A DNA stretch of 27,208 nucleotides, taken from an uncultured Paracoccus sp. (lineage in GTDB: Bacteria > Pseudomonadota > Alphaproteobacteria > Rhodobacterales > Rhodobacteraceae). Position 1 is the first letter of the stretch; every line of letters begins with the position of its first letter. The position numbers were made by a program, and so were the translations under genes. The DNA lies in contig NZ_CAMIOH010000015.1 of assembly GCF_946221145.1 (NCBI RefSeq), positions 1 to 27,208 on the forward strand, written 5' to 3'. The notes under the pieces are model-generated. The model was not told where the DNA came from. It did not search any database and was given only the letters and a program-made list of their open reading frames with translations. Below, one piece after another: positions 7,525 to 15,310 of this stretch.

Positions 7525-8420
7525 ACGGCGGCTTCCAGGGCCGCGATGAACGCCTGCGCGTGGGGCGACGGATCACCGCCCGCGCGCAGCGAGATGCCCA
7601 CCGGACCGCCCAGCAATTCGTTGCGGATCGGCAGGATCACCAGGGCGCCGGTTTCGATTTCAGCCCGGACCACGCCTTCTGAAATGAACCACACGGTGTC
7701 CGAACGGGTCACGACCTCGCGCCCGAAGGCCAGCGACACGTTCTCGAACGCGGGCTGCGGGTCGGTGATGCCGACCGAATGCAGCCAGCTGCGCACGGAC
7801 CCCGCGATCACCGCCCCAGCAGGCGGCAGCATCAGCGGATGATGCGCCAGGTCGCCATATTCCCAACCGCCCCGCAGCAGCGGATGGCCCGCCCGGACGA
7901 CCGGCACCACACGTTCCCAATACAGGCGGCGAAAGCCCAGCCCCTCGGTATTGCCGGCGGCCGGCATCCGGCCCACCACCAGGTCAAGCTGGCCTTCCCG
8001 CAGCAGCGACAGCAGCAGCCAGTTCGGTCCCGTCATCACGTCCAGCAGCACGTCGGGCCGGGCGTCCCGGAACGCCAGTGCGGCGCGCGGCACCAGCCCC
8101 GTCGCGGCGGTCGGCAACACCCCCAGATGCAGACGCGGACGTTCGGGCGGCGGCGACAGCACCAGCGACTGCGCGCGTTCCAGATCGGCCAGGGCGGTGC
8201 CCGCATGGGTCTGATACACGCGACCCGCAGGCGTCAGCACCAGCTTGCGCCCGGACCTGTCAAACAGCTGGGCGCCCAGGATGTCCTCCAACTCGCGGAT
8301 GGTCTTGGAGGCGGCGGGCTGGCTGACATGCAGCGCGTCCGCCGCCGCCGACAGGCTGCCAAGGCGGGCGGTCTCCAGAAAGCAGCGCAGGTGGCGCAGG
8401 CGCAGATGGGAATGCAGCAT
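7518..8420 (-). CDS. pcaQ: LysR-family activator of protocatechuate genes
   Basis: 300 residues. The N-terminal winged helix-turn-helix has the LysR signature AADALHVSQPAASKTIRELED. The C-terminal periplasmic-binding-like effector domain contains LHLGVLPTAA and a DLVVGRMP segment. PcaQ is the LysR regulator of pcaDCHGB in alphaproteobacteria and responds to the pathway intermediate beta-carboxy-cis,cis-muconate or its lactone. It is divergent from pcaD, with the operator in the 87-base gap. An ATG further upstream (8450) would put the operator inside the coding region, so the start at 8420 is preferred. Its 3' end overlaps pobA tail to tail. Confidence 0.92.
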   Translation of the reverse strand: MLHSHLRLRHLRCFLETARLGSLSAAADALHVSQPAASKTIRELEDILGAQLFDRSGRKLVLTPAGRVYQTHAGTALADLERAQSLVLSPPPERPRLHLGVLPTAATGLVPRAALAFRDARPDVLLDVMTGPNWLLLSLLREGQLDLVVGRMPAAGNTEGLGFRRLYWERVVPVVRAGHPLLRGGWEYGDLAHHPLMLPPAGAVIAGSVRSWLHSVGITDPQPAFENVSLAFGREVVTRSDTVWFISEGVVRAEIETGALVILPIRNELLGGPVGISLRAGGDPSPHAQAFIAALEAAVQ

Positions 8421-8421
8421 G

Positions 8422-8459
8422 ATAACCTTCCGGTTATGGTATCTTTCCATCATTATAAT
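8422..8459 (+). promoter_or_regulatory. PcaQ operator and pcaD promoter
   Basis: ATAACC (8422-8427), a 4-base spacer and GGTTA (8432-8436) match the published PcaQ site ATAACC-N4-GGTTA without mismatch. A perfect TATAAT (8454-8459) follows 17 bases later, so the right half-site would occupy the -35 position, as expected for an activator-dependent promoter. The site begins one base upstream of the pcaQ start codon, which also suits autoregulation of pcaQ. Confidence 0.85.
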
Positions 8460-8507
8460 TTTCATCGCCGCGCCTGTCATGCGATAAGCAGCCCCGAGGA
8501 GGCCAGA

Positions 8508-9293
8508 ATGCAGACCATTTCCACATCCGGGATCACCCTTCACATCCGCGACGAAGGCCCGCGTGACGGCCGCGCCGTCATGTTCGGCAATTCGCTGGGC
8601 ACCGACCTGCGGGTCTGGGACGCGCTGCTGCCGCTGTTGCCGGACGGGCTGCGGCTGGTGCGATACGACAAGCGCGGCCACGGGCTGAGCGACGCCGCGC
8701 CCGCGCCCTATGCGATGCCGGATCTGGTCGGCGATGCCGAGGCGATCTGCGATAGCCTGGACCTTCGCGAAGTGACCTTCGTCGGTCTGTCGATCGGCGG
8801 GCTGATCGGTCAGGGGCTTGCCGCGCGCCGCCCGGATCTGGTCCGCGCGCTTGTGCTGATGGACACGGCGGCGAAGATCGGCACCGCCCAGATGTGGCAG
8901 GACCGGATCGACACGATCACCCGCGACGGCATCGCGGCGCTTGCCGGGCCGATCCTGGAACGCTGGTTCACCCCCGGCTTTCGCACGATGAACCCCGAAT
9001 GTCCGCTGTGGCGCAACATGCTGACCCGCACCACGGTCGCGGGCTATGCGGGCTGCTGCGCGGCCATCGCCGGGGCCGACCTGACCGAAAGCACCCGCGC
9101 GCTGACCCTGCCTGTCATGGCGATGGCGGGCGATCAGGACGGGTCCACCCCGCCCGATCTGGTCCGCGCCACCGCCGGTCTGTGCGGCGCGGAATTTCAT
9201 CTGATCACCGATGCGGGCCATATCCCCTGCGTCGAACAGCCCGCAGTCACCGCCCAACTGATCGCCGATTTCCTTGAAAGGACCGCGCCATGA
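8508..9293 (+). CDS. pcaD: 3-Oxoadipate enol-lactonase
   Basis: 261 residues, alpha/beta hydrolase fold. It hydrolyses beta-ketoadipate enol-lactone to beta-ketoadipate, the last step encoded by this operon. The triad is visible: Ser95 in the nucleophile elbow GLSIGG, an acid in AGDQDGST (Asp209 or Asp211), and His238 in DAGHIP. The oxyanion-region motif NSLGTD (residues 28-33) is typical of PcaD. A GAGGAGG ribosome binding site at 8496-8502 fixes the start. The gene overlaps pcaC by ATGA, and it opens the order D-C-H-G-B that is usual in alphaproteobacteria. Confidence 0.95.
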   Translation: MQTISTSGITLHIRDEGPRDGRAVMFGNSLGTDLRVWDALLPLLPDGLRLVRYDKRGHGLSDAAPAPYAMPDLVGDAEAICDSLDLREVTFVGLSIGGLIGQGLAARRPDLVRALVLMDTAAKIGTAQMWQDRIDTITRDGIAALAGPILERWFTPGFRTMNPECPLWRNMLTRTTVAGYAGCCAAIAGADLTESTRALTLPVMAMAGDQDGSTPPDLVRATAGLCGAEFHLITDAGHIPCVEQPAVTAQLIADFLERTAP

Positions 9294-9685
9294 CCGATCC
9301 TGCGACCGACCGCCATGCCATGGGGATGCAGACCCGCCGCGCCGTTCTGGGCGATGCCCATGTGGACCGGGCCGAGGCCGCGAAATCCGATCTGGACCAG
9401 CCGTTTCAGGATCTGATCACCGAATCCGCCTGGGGCACTGTCTGGGCCTCGGACGCGATCACCCGGCGCGAACGGTCGATGCTGACGCTGGCCCTGCTGG
9501 CCGCGACCGGCAATTTCGAGGAAATTCCCATGCATATCCGGGCCACCGCCCGCACCGGCGCAAGCAAGCGCGACGTGATGGAGGCGTTCCAGCATGTCGC
9601 GATCTATGCCGGTGTCCCCCGCGCGAACCACGCCATCAAGCTGGCGAAACAGACCTATGCCGAGATGGAGGCGGCATCCGAATGA
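9290..9685 (+). CDS. pcaC: 4-Carboxymuconolactone decarboxylase
   Basis: 131 residues, a stand-alone CMD-family protein. It decarboxylates gamma-carboxymuconolactone to beta-ketoadipate enol-lactone, the PcaD substrate. Visible family features: AWGTVWASDAITRRERSML, then EEIPMHIRATARTGASKRDVMEAFQHVAIYAG, containing the conserved Glu/His of the active site, and a closing GVPRANHAIKLAKQTYAEM. It is translationally coupled on both sides by 4-base ATGA overlaps with pcaD and pcaH. Confidence 0.95.
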   Translation: MTDPATDRHAMGMQTRRAVLGDAHVDRAEAAKSDLDQPFQDLITESAWGTVWASDAITRRERSMLTLALLAATGNFEEIPMHIRATARTGASKRDVMEAFQHVAIYAGVPRANHAIKLAKQTYAEMEAASE

Positions 9686-10410
9686 CAGACCAAGGCCCGC
9701 TGATCCCTCGCAACCGCGAGGCGCACCCGCTTGCGTATTTTCCCGACTATAAGACATCCGTGGCGCGGTCGCCGAACCTGCCGCTTCTGTCGATGGAATC
9801 CGGCCCGTCCGAGGAAACCGGCCCGACCTTCGGCCATTCCAAATTCGGCGCCCTGGACAACAACCTGATCCTGAACTGGACCAAAGGCGCCGCCCCCGCC
9901 GTGGGCGAACGCATCCTGATGCATGGCCGGGTCGTGGATGAAAACGCGCGGGCCGTGCCCAACACGCTGGTGGAAATCTGGCAGGCCAATGCGGGCGGGC
10001 GGTATCGCCACAAGAAGGACAGCTATCTGGCGCCGCTGGATCCGAATTTCGGCGGCTGCGGGCGGACGCTGACCGACGACAACGGCCATTATCAGTTCCT
10101 GACCATCCGCCCCGGCGCCTATCCCTGGCCCAACCGGGGCAATGACTGGCGGCCGATGCATATCCACGTCTCGGTCTATGGCCACAGCTTCGGGCAGCGC
10201 CTGATCACCCAGATGTATTTCGAGGGCGATCCGCTGATCCGGCTGTGCCCCATCGCCGCGACGATCCAGAACCGCTCGCAACTGGACGCGCTTGTGGCGC
10301 CGCTGGACATGGCCCATTCGCGGCCGCTGGATTTTCTGGCCTATAAATTCGACATCGTGCTGCGCGGCCGCCGCCAGACCATGTTCGAAAACAAGCCCGA
10401 GGGGATGTGA
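9682..10410 (+). CDS. pcaH: Protocatechuate 3,4-dioxygenase beta subunit
   Basis: 242 residues. It forms the non-haem Fe(III) intradiol dioxygenase with PcaG and cleaves protocatechuate to 3-carboxy-cis,cis-muconate. All four iron ligands are visible: Tyr108 (GGRYRHKKD), Tyr147 (RPGAYPWP), and His160 and His162 (DWRPMHIHVS). They fall at the positions expected from the Pseudomonas beta chain (Y408, Y447, H460, H462 in its 300-offset numbering). ATGA overlap with pcaC; pcaG begins one base after the stop. Confidence 0.97.
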   Translation: MTDQGPLIPRNREAHPLAYFPDYKTSVARSPNLPLLSMESGPSEETGPTFGHSKFGALDNNLILNWTKGAAPAVGERILMHGRVVDENARAVPNTLVEIWQANAGGRYRHKKDSYLAPLDPNFGGCGRTLTDDNGHYQFLTIRPGAYPWPNRGNDWRPMHIHVSVYGHSFGQRLITQMYFEGDPLIRLCPIAATIQNRSQLDALVAPLDMAHSRPLDFLAYKFDIVLRGRRQTMFENKPEGM

Positions 10411-10411
10411 G

Positions 10412-11011
10412 ATGGTTCAACCGCTGACAGTTCTGACCGAAACCGCGTCGCAGACCGCCGGGCCTTACGTCCATATCGGGCTGATGCCGACCTATGCGGG
10501 CAACGCCGGCTATTACGACGAGGAAATCGGCACCTCGCCCCTCTCGGATGGTGCCAGAGGCCAGATCATCGAGATCGTCGGCTCGGTCTATGACGGCACC
10601 GGCTGGGCGCTGCGCGATGCGCTGATCGAAAGCTGGCAGGCGGATGCCGAGGGGCGCTTTGCGGGCCAGGACGGCGCGGATCCGGCGGTCAGCGGCCATT
10701 GCCGCTTTGCCGCCGATGCGCTGACTGGGGAATTCACCCTGCGCACGGTCAAGCCGGGCCGGGTGCCGTCGCGCCATGGCCGGGCCTTCGCGCCGCATAT
10801 CTCGTTGTGGGTGGTGGCGCGGGGCATCAATATCGGCCTGCTAACCCGCATCTATTTCGAGGATGAGGACAACGAGGGCGACCCCCTGCTGGCGCGCATC
10901 GAACAGCGCCCGCGCGTGGACACGCTGATCGCGAAGAAGACCGGCGACGGCACATACCGTTTCGACATCCGCTTGCAGGGCGAAGGCGAGACGGTGTTCC
11001 TCGACATCTGA
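10412..11011 (+). CDS. pcaG: Protocatechuate 3,4-dioxygenase alpha subunit
   Basis: 199 residues. Homologous to PcaH but without a full iron site, as usual for the alpha chain. Seen: the N-terminal TASQTAGPYVHIG, the ALIESWQADAEGRF strand corresponding to the beta-chain EIWQANAGGRY, the FAPHISLWVVARGINIGLLTRIYF core, and a C-terminal YRFDIRLQGEGETVFLDI. The start is the ATG one base beyond the pcaH stop, well downstream of the first possible in-frame start inside pcaH. Confidence 0.96.
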   Translation: MVQPLTVLTETASQTAGPYVHIGLMPTYAGNAGYYDEEIGTSPLSDGARGQIIEIVGSVYDGTGWALRDALIESWQADAEGRFAGQDGADPAVSGHCRFAADALTGEFTLRTVKPGRVPSRHGRAFAPHISLWVVARGINIGLLTRIYFEDEDNEGDPLLARIEQRPRVDTLIAKKTGDGTYRFDIRLQGEGETVFLDI

Positions 11012-11029
11012 TCGCGGGTTGATCTTCCT

Positions 11030-11058
11030 GCGGCGCGGGGCATCCTCGCGCCGCTTTT
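11030..11058 (+). terminator. Terminator-like hairpin between pcaG and pcaB
   Basis: GCGGCGCG (11030-11037) pairs with CGCGCCGC (11047-11054); two inner pairs, one of them G-U, extend the stem to 10 bp. TTTT follows directly (11055-11058). It sits 19 bases after the pcaG stop and 20 before pcaB. It has the form of an intrinsic terminator within the operon and may lower pcaB expression or protect the pcaDCHG message. Confidence 0.6.
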
Positions 11059-11077
11059 GCATGGAAAGGGCCGTCCC

Positions 11078-12106
11078 ATGACCGACGTTTTCGATCACCC
11101 CTGGCTGGGCGGCCTGTTCGCCGATCCCGACATGGCCGCGCTGTGGTCGCCCGACGCCCAGCTGGCCGGGATGCGCGCGTTCGAGGCCGCCTTCAGCCGC
11201 GCGCTTGGCAACGAAGACGCGGCCCGTGCCATCGACGGCATGGCGTTTGACATGGACGACCTGCGGGCAGGCACCGGGCGGGACGGCGTGGTGGTGCCGC
11301 GTCTGGTGGCGCAGATGACGGCGGCGGCAGGCGATGGGGCGGCGGTCCACAAGGGCGCGACCTCGCAGGACGTGATCGACACGGCGACGGCGCTTGCGAT
11401 GCGCGACACGCTGGCGCTGATCGACGCGCGGCTTGCGGATCTGGAACAGGTGCTTGCAGCCCTGAACGACTGCTTTGGCAGCCGCCCCCTGATGGGCCGC
11501 ACCCGGATGCAGGCGGCGACGCCCATCACCGTGGCCGACCGGATCGCGCCCTGGCGGCTGCCGCTGGCCGATCACCGCGCCCGCATCCGCGAAGCCCGGC
11601 CCCGCATCGCCCGGCTGCAACTGGGCGGCGCCTCGGGCGACCGTCACGATCTGGGCGGCAGGGCGGATGGCGTGGCGGCGGAGGTGGCGGCGGCGCTTGG
11701 GCTGGAAAACCCGCCCCGCGCCTGGCACGCGATGCGCGACGGGGTGGCGGAATTCGCGGGGCTGCTGTCGCTGGTCAGCGGCAGTTTGGGCAAGATGGGT
11801 CAGGACATCGCGCTGATGGCCCAGCAGGGGATCGAGGAGATCGCGCTGACCGGCGGCGGCAGCTCATCGGCGATGGCGCATAAGCAGAACCCGGTTCTGG
11901 CGGAACTGCTGGTGACGCTGGCGCGGTTCAACGCCACGCAACTGGCCGGGATCCATCAGGCGATGGTGCATGAACAGGAACGGTCGGGCGCGGCCTGGGC
12001 ACTGGAATGGATGATCCTGCCGCAGATGGCGCAGGCCACGGGCCGGGCGCTGACGGTGGCAATTACTCTGGCCGGTCAGGTCAAGCGGATCGGGGCGCCG
12101 GAATAG
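11078..12106 (+). CDS. pcaB: 3-Carboxy-cis,cis-muconate cycloisomerase
   Basis: 342 residues, a member of the fumarase/aspartase superfamily. It lactonises 3-carboxy-cis,cis-muconate, the PcaHG product, to gamma-carboxymuconolactone for PcaC. The superfamily signature is seen as GSSSAMAHKQNP, with HKGATSQDVIDTA upstream carrying the typical second conserved region. Alphaproteobacterial PcaB proteins are often this short compared with about 450 residues in Pseudomonas, so no truncation is implied. The ATG at 11078 follows GGAAAGGG and is preferred over an in-frame TTG 21 bases upstream. It is separated from pcaG by 66 bases holding a terminator-like hairpin. Confidence 0.93.
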   Translation: MTDVFDHPWLGGLFADPDMAALWSPDAQLAGMRAFEAAFSRALGNEDAARAIDGMAFDMDDLRAGTGRDGVVVPRLVAQMTAAAGDGAAVHKGATSQDVIDTATALAMRDTLALIDARLADLEQVLAALNDCFGSRPLMGRTRMQAATPITVADRIAPWRLPLADHRARIREARPRIARLQLGGASGDRHDLGGRADGVAAEVAAALGLENPPRAWHAMRDGVAEFAGLLSLVSGSLGKMGQDIALMAQQGIEEIALTGGGSSSAMAHKQNPVLAELLVTLARFNATQLAGIHQAMVHEQERSGAAWALEWMILPQMAQATGRALTVAITLAGQVKRIGAPE

Positions 12107-12111
12107 CGAAA

Positions 12112-12129
12112 GGGCGCCCGAAGGCGCCC
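12112..12129. terminator. Hairpin between convergent pcaB and pcaK-like genes
   Basis: GGGCGCC (12112-12118) and GGCGCCC (12123-12129) form a 7-bp GC stem with a CGAA tetraloop. On the minus strand it is followed by TTTC, so it best serves the transporter gene. Confidence 0.6.
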
Positions 12130-12135
12130 GCTGTC

Positions 12136-13407
12136 TCAGACCTTCTGGCGCAGCACCACCGACTGCGCCAGCGCAAGCGCCCCCAGCAGGCCAACAATGG
12201 CAAAGACATAGAAGCCCCAGGGGTGGCCGATGCCCATCGACACCAGCGTGCCGCCGACCAGCGGCCCGGCGATGGCGCCCAGACGGCCCACGCCCGCCGC
12301 CACGCCAAGCGCCGTCGCCCGCACGCCCGGCGGATAGTTCGAGGCGACGAAGGCATAGACCAGCACCTGCGCCGAAAACACGAAGCAGCCGGTCAGGAAC
12401 ACCATCGGATACAGCAGCGCCGGTCCCATCCGCACCGACAGCACCGCCAGCAGCACCGCCCCGCACAGGAACCAGGCCACAGCCGCGACCTTCAGCCCGA
12501 TCCGGTCGCCCACGCGGCCCGCCACCAGCAGCCCGCAGATCGCCCCGGCGTTCAGCAGCAACAGCAGCCACAACCCGCCGGTCAGGCTGTAGCCCGCCGA
12601 CACCATCAGCTTGGGCAGCCAGGTGTTCAGGCCATAGACCAGCAGCAGCCCCATGAACGAGGTCACGCAGATCGCGACGGAATTGCGCAGGAACGGCCCC
12701 CGGAACAGCGCGGCAAGCGAGGCGCGTTCTTCGGGCGTCGGGCTGACTTCGGGCAGGGTCAGGCCATAGCGGGCGGCAATGGCCTCGGCCTCGGGCCGGC
12801 GGCCGGTGGCCAGCAGGAAGGACGGCGATTCAGGCAGGCTGCGATACATGATCGGCGCCAGGATGAAGCCGGGGATCGCCCCGATGACGAACATCGCCTG
12901 CCAGCCCAGCGTCGGCAGGACCATCAGGCCCAGCAGCGCCGTCGCGACCGCGCCGACATGATAGCCGGTCATCACCGTGGTCGAGGCCTTGCCCGCCCGG
13001 CCGCTGGAAAATTCGGTGACCATGGCGATGGCGGTGGGCAGGCAGCCGCCCAGGCCGAACCCTGCCAGGAAGCGGAAGATGCCCAGCTGGACAGAGTTCT
13101 GCGCAAAGGCGCAGGCCAGCGTCAGCAGCGAAAAGACCAGGACGGCAAAGATCATCACCCGGCGGCGTCCCAGCCAGTCGGTCGCGATGCCGATGGACAG
13201 CGCGCCCAGCGTCATCCCGACAAGGCTGATCGTGGACACGAAGGTCGCCTGCGCCGGGGTCATCCAGGGCACGTCCCCGCCGGTCAGCGTGGGGATCAGC
13301 GCGCCCAGCACGACAAGATCGAAGCCGTCCAGGACGACGGCGATCCAGCACAGGATCGCGACCGTGCGGGCGGCGCTGCTTTGAACAGAGGTGGCGGGCA
13401 AAATCAT
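12136..13407 (-). CDS. pcaK: MFS aromatic acid:H+ symporter (AAHS family, PcaK-like)
   Basis: 423 residues with about 12 membrane segments. The first helix carries the AAHS hallmark DGFDLVVLGALIP. The loop between helices 2 and 3 holds DWLGRRRVM, and the motif reappears in the second half as GRVGDRIGLK. Family members import 4-hydroxybenzoate, protocatechuate or related acids with protons. A GGAAGGAG ribosome binding site supports the ATG at 13407. The gene lies downstream of the BKACE gene on the same strand with a 163-base gap, and a PcaQ-like site in that gap suggests its own protocatechuate-responsive promoter. The exact substrate is not readable from sequence. Confidence 0.88.
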   Translation of the reverse strand: MILPATSVQSSAARTVAILCWIAVVLDGFDLVVLGALIPTLTGGDVPWMTPAQATFVSTISLVGMTLGALSIGIATDWLGRRRVMIFAVLVFSLLTLACAFAQNSVQLGIFRFLAGFGLGGCLPTAIAMVTEFSSGRAGKASTTVMTGYHVGAVATALLGLMVLPTLGWQAMFVIGAIPGFILAPIMYRSLPESPSFLLATGRRPEAEAIAARYGLTLPEVSPTPEERASLAALFRGPFLRNSVAICVTSFMGLLLVYGLNTWLPKLMVSAGYSLTGGLWLLLLLNAGAICGLLVAGRVGDRIGLKVAAVAWFLCGAVLLAVLSVRMGPALLYPMVFLTGCFVFSAQVLVYAFVASNYPPGVRATALGVAAGVGRLGAIAGPLVGGTLVSMGIGHPWGFYVFAIVGLLGALALAQSVVLRQKV

Positions 13408-13558
13408 GTCTCCTTCCCATCAAGGGGACGGCGACAGGCATCAGCCCGGTTCGAACAGCCGTGGTCCGGCCCCTGGTCCCCCGCGGCGGTGTTAGCACCG
13501 CGCAGGGGTGCAGACAAAGAATCACTTAGCCTAGAGCATGAAATCTTTGCCTGAAACT

Positions 13559-13573
13559 ATATCCTGGAGGTTA
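13559..13573 (-). promoter_or_regulatory. Second PcaQ-like operator, upstream of the pcaK-like gene
   Basis: On the minus strand the site reads ATAACC-TCCA-GGATA, one mismatch from ATAACC-N4-GGTTA. It overlaps the stop codon of the upstream BKACE gene (13571-13573) and lies about 150 bases from the transporter start. No clear -10 was found at the same spacing as at pcaD. Confidence 0.55.
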
Positions 13574-14422
13574 TGAAACCATCGCGTCCTGGGGCATCCT
13601 CAGACCCAGGATCCGGCGCGCCTGCTGCCAGGTCGCCACCGGGCGGTCGTGCCGTTCCGCGATCTCGACCACACGCCGGACCAGGGCGGCGTTTGACGGC
13701 GCCAGATGGTCGCGATCCAGGCGCACGTTGTCTTCCAGCCCCGTGCGGGCGTGGCCGCCTGCGCCGACGGCCCATTCGTTCAGAACGATCTGGTTCGGCC
13801 CGATCCCTGCCGCACACCACGGCGCGTCCGTGCCGAACAGGCGCTTGACGGTGTGGATATAGTAATCGAACACCTCTCGGTCGGCGGGCATGGCATTCTT
13901 CACGCCCATCACGAACTGCACATAGGGGCGGTCCCTGATCTGCCCCGCCTTCCACATCTGATGCGCCTTGAGGATATGGGACAGATCAAAGGCCTCGATC
14001 TCTGGCTTTACGTCATGGGCCAGCATTTCCTGGGCCAACCAGTCCACCAGATCGGGCGGATTTTCATAGACGCGGGTCGGAAAGTTGTTCGATCCGACCG
14101 ACAGAGACGCCATGTCGGGCGACAGCCGCAGCATCCCGCCGCGCGCATTGCCCGCCCCGGACCGCCCGCCGGTGGACAGTTGCACGATCATGCCGGGGCA
14201 GTGTTTCTCCAGTCCTTCCTTCAGCGCGGCAAAGCGGTCGGGGTCGCTGCTGGGCTTGCCCTGGTCGTCGCGGACATGGCAATGGGCGATGGTGGCGCCC
14301 GCCTCGAAGGCCTCCTGCGTGGAGTCGATCTGTTCGGCGATCGTGATCGGCACGGCGGGGTTGTTGTCCTTGGTCGGCAGCGATCCGGTGATCGCCACGC
14401 AGATGATGCAAGGATCGGTCAT
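13571..14422 (-). CDS. Beta-keto acid cleavage enzyme (BKACE, DUF849)
   Basis: 283 residues, the usual length. Family members are Zn-dependent TIM-barrel enzymes that condense a beta-keto acid with acetyl-CoA to give acetoacetate plus a new acyl-CoA. The zinc ligands are visible: His47 and His49 in AHCHVRDD, and Glu230 in GGHARTGLEDN, with the conserved Arg226 nearby. They fall at or next to the positions known for Kce (H46, H48, E230). A GGAGGGAGG ribosome binding site supports the start at 14422 over a longer reading. It is divergent from the ABC importer operon and shares with it a palindromic LysR-type site. Beta-ketoadipate is an attractive substrate because pcaIJ and pcaF are absent here, but that is inference. 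Confidence 0.88.
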   Translation of the reverse strand: MTDPCIICVAITGSLPTKDNNPAVPITIAEQIDSTQEAFEAGATIAHCHVRDDQGKPSSDPDRFAALKEGLEKHCPGMIVQLSTGGRSGAGNARGGMLRLSPDMASLSVGSNNFPTRVYENPPDLVDWLAQEMLAHDVKPEIEAFDLSHILKAHQMWKAGQIRDRPYVQFVMGVKNAMPADREVFDYYIHTVKRLFGTDAPWCAAGIGPNQIVLNEWAVGAGGHARTGLEDNVRLDRDHLAPSNAALVRRVVEIAERHDRPVATWQQARRILGLRMPQDAMVS

Positions 14423-14520
14423 GTCAGGGCCTCCCTCCTCTGGCTGTCCTGGGCCGATGATCCGCCAGAATTTCCGCCACCACCAGCCCGGATCATCGCG
14501 CGCAGGCATCGACCGGATAT

Positions 14521-14533
14521 TAACATCATGTTA
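14521..14533. promoter_or_regulatory. Palindromic LysR-type operator (T-N11-A) in the BKACE/ABC divergent region
   Basis: TAACATCATGTTA is a perfect palindrome around a central C and fits the LysR T-N11-A box. It lies 99 bases from the BKACE start and 103 from the first permease start. A 12/13 identical copy stands upstream of quiC at 23697-23709. The probable binder is the LysR protein encoded at 20811-21737. Confidence 0.7.
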
Positions 14534-14635
14534 GGAAAATGCCGGGATTGGTATTTGACCGAAAGACCGCCGCCCGTCAGTTTCGCAGCAAGGAGAGGCA
14601 GTCGACTCGTTCGATAGCCGGGGGAGGAAACAAGC

Positions 14636-15298
14636 ATGACACTGGACTTTAGCGTCGTCTGGGCGCGGTGGCCGGAATTGCTGATGGGACTGGGCGGCAC
14701 GCTGTTCCTGGCGATTTCAGGCATGATCCTGGCGCTGATCATCGGCGTTCTGGGGGTGGCGATCCGCCGGTCGAACAGCCGCGTCGGGTCGGCCCTGGTG
14801 ATCGGGTTCGTCGAACTGATCCGCAACACGCCGTTCCTGGTGCAGATCTTCTTCATCTTCTTCGCATTGCCGCTGGCCGGCATCCGGTTGAACCCGACCG
14901 TCACCGCGATCATCGCCCTGGGCGTGAACGGCGGCGCCTATGCGATCGAGATCATCCGGGGCGGCGTCGAAAGCATCCCGAAAGGCCAGACCGAGGCCGG
15001 GCTGGCCCTGGGTCTGAAACCGGGCGAGATCTTCCGGCGCATCATCCTGAAACCCGCGCTGCGCGCCGTGTTTCCGTCGCTGTCCAGCCAGTTCATCCTG
15101 CTGACGCTGACCACGTCCATCGCCACCTCGATCTCGGCCTATGAGCTGACCAGCGTGGCGCAGCGCATCGACGGCGACACCTTCCGCAGCTTCGAGGTCT
15201 ATTTCACCATCACCGCGATGTATCTGGCCCTGTCCTGGTTCATCATGTCGCTGTTCGCGCTGATTTCCCGCGCGGCCTTCACCTATCCCACGCGCTGA
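14636..15298 (+). CDS. ABC importer permease, polar amino acid type (HisM/GlnP family), first
   Basis: 220 residues with about five membrane helices. The cytoplasmic EAA loop, which docks the ATPase, is clear (EAGLALGLKPGEIFRRIIL). The segment ELIRNTPFLVQIFFIFFALP is typical of the His/Glu/Asp/Arg permease family. A GGGGAGGAAA ribosome binding site fixes the start. It is the first gene of an eight-gene operon and would pair with the next gene as a heterodimer. The family normally moves amino acids, but the operon content points to quinate, shikimate or a related acid. Confidence 0.92.
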   Translation: MTLDFSVVWARWPELLMGLGGTLFLAISGMILALIIGVLGVAIRRSNSRVGSALVIGFVELIRNTPFLVQIFFIFFALPLAGIRLNPTVTAIIALGVNGGAYAIEIIRGGVESIPKGQTEAGLALGLKPGEIFRRIILKPALRAVFPSLSSQFILLTLTTSIATSISAYELTSVAQRIDGDTFRSFEVYFTITAMYLALSWFIMSLFALISRAAFTYPTR

Positions 15299-15310
15299 GG
15301 AGGGCCGGGA

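Noticed and set aside
7779..8507. N-terminal extension of pcaD far upstream into the pcaQ region
   Set aside because: PcaD family proteins start at the Met at 8508, which has a strong ribosome binding site; the extension is antisense to pcaQ.
13486..13501. Inverted repeat GCGGTG-TTAG-CACCGC before the pcaK-like gene
   Set aside because: It has a perfect 6-bp stem but no U tract on either strand and no match to a known operator; inverted repeats of this size are frequent in such GC-rich DNA.
12007..13554. Plus-strand open frame of 515 codons opposite the pcaK-like transporter
   Set aside because: It is antisense to a clear 12-helix MFS protein; the translation is a Gln/Arg/His-rich shadow.
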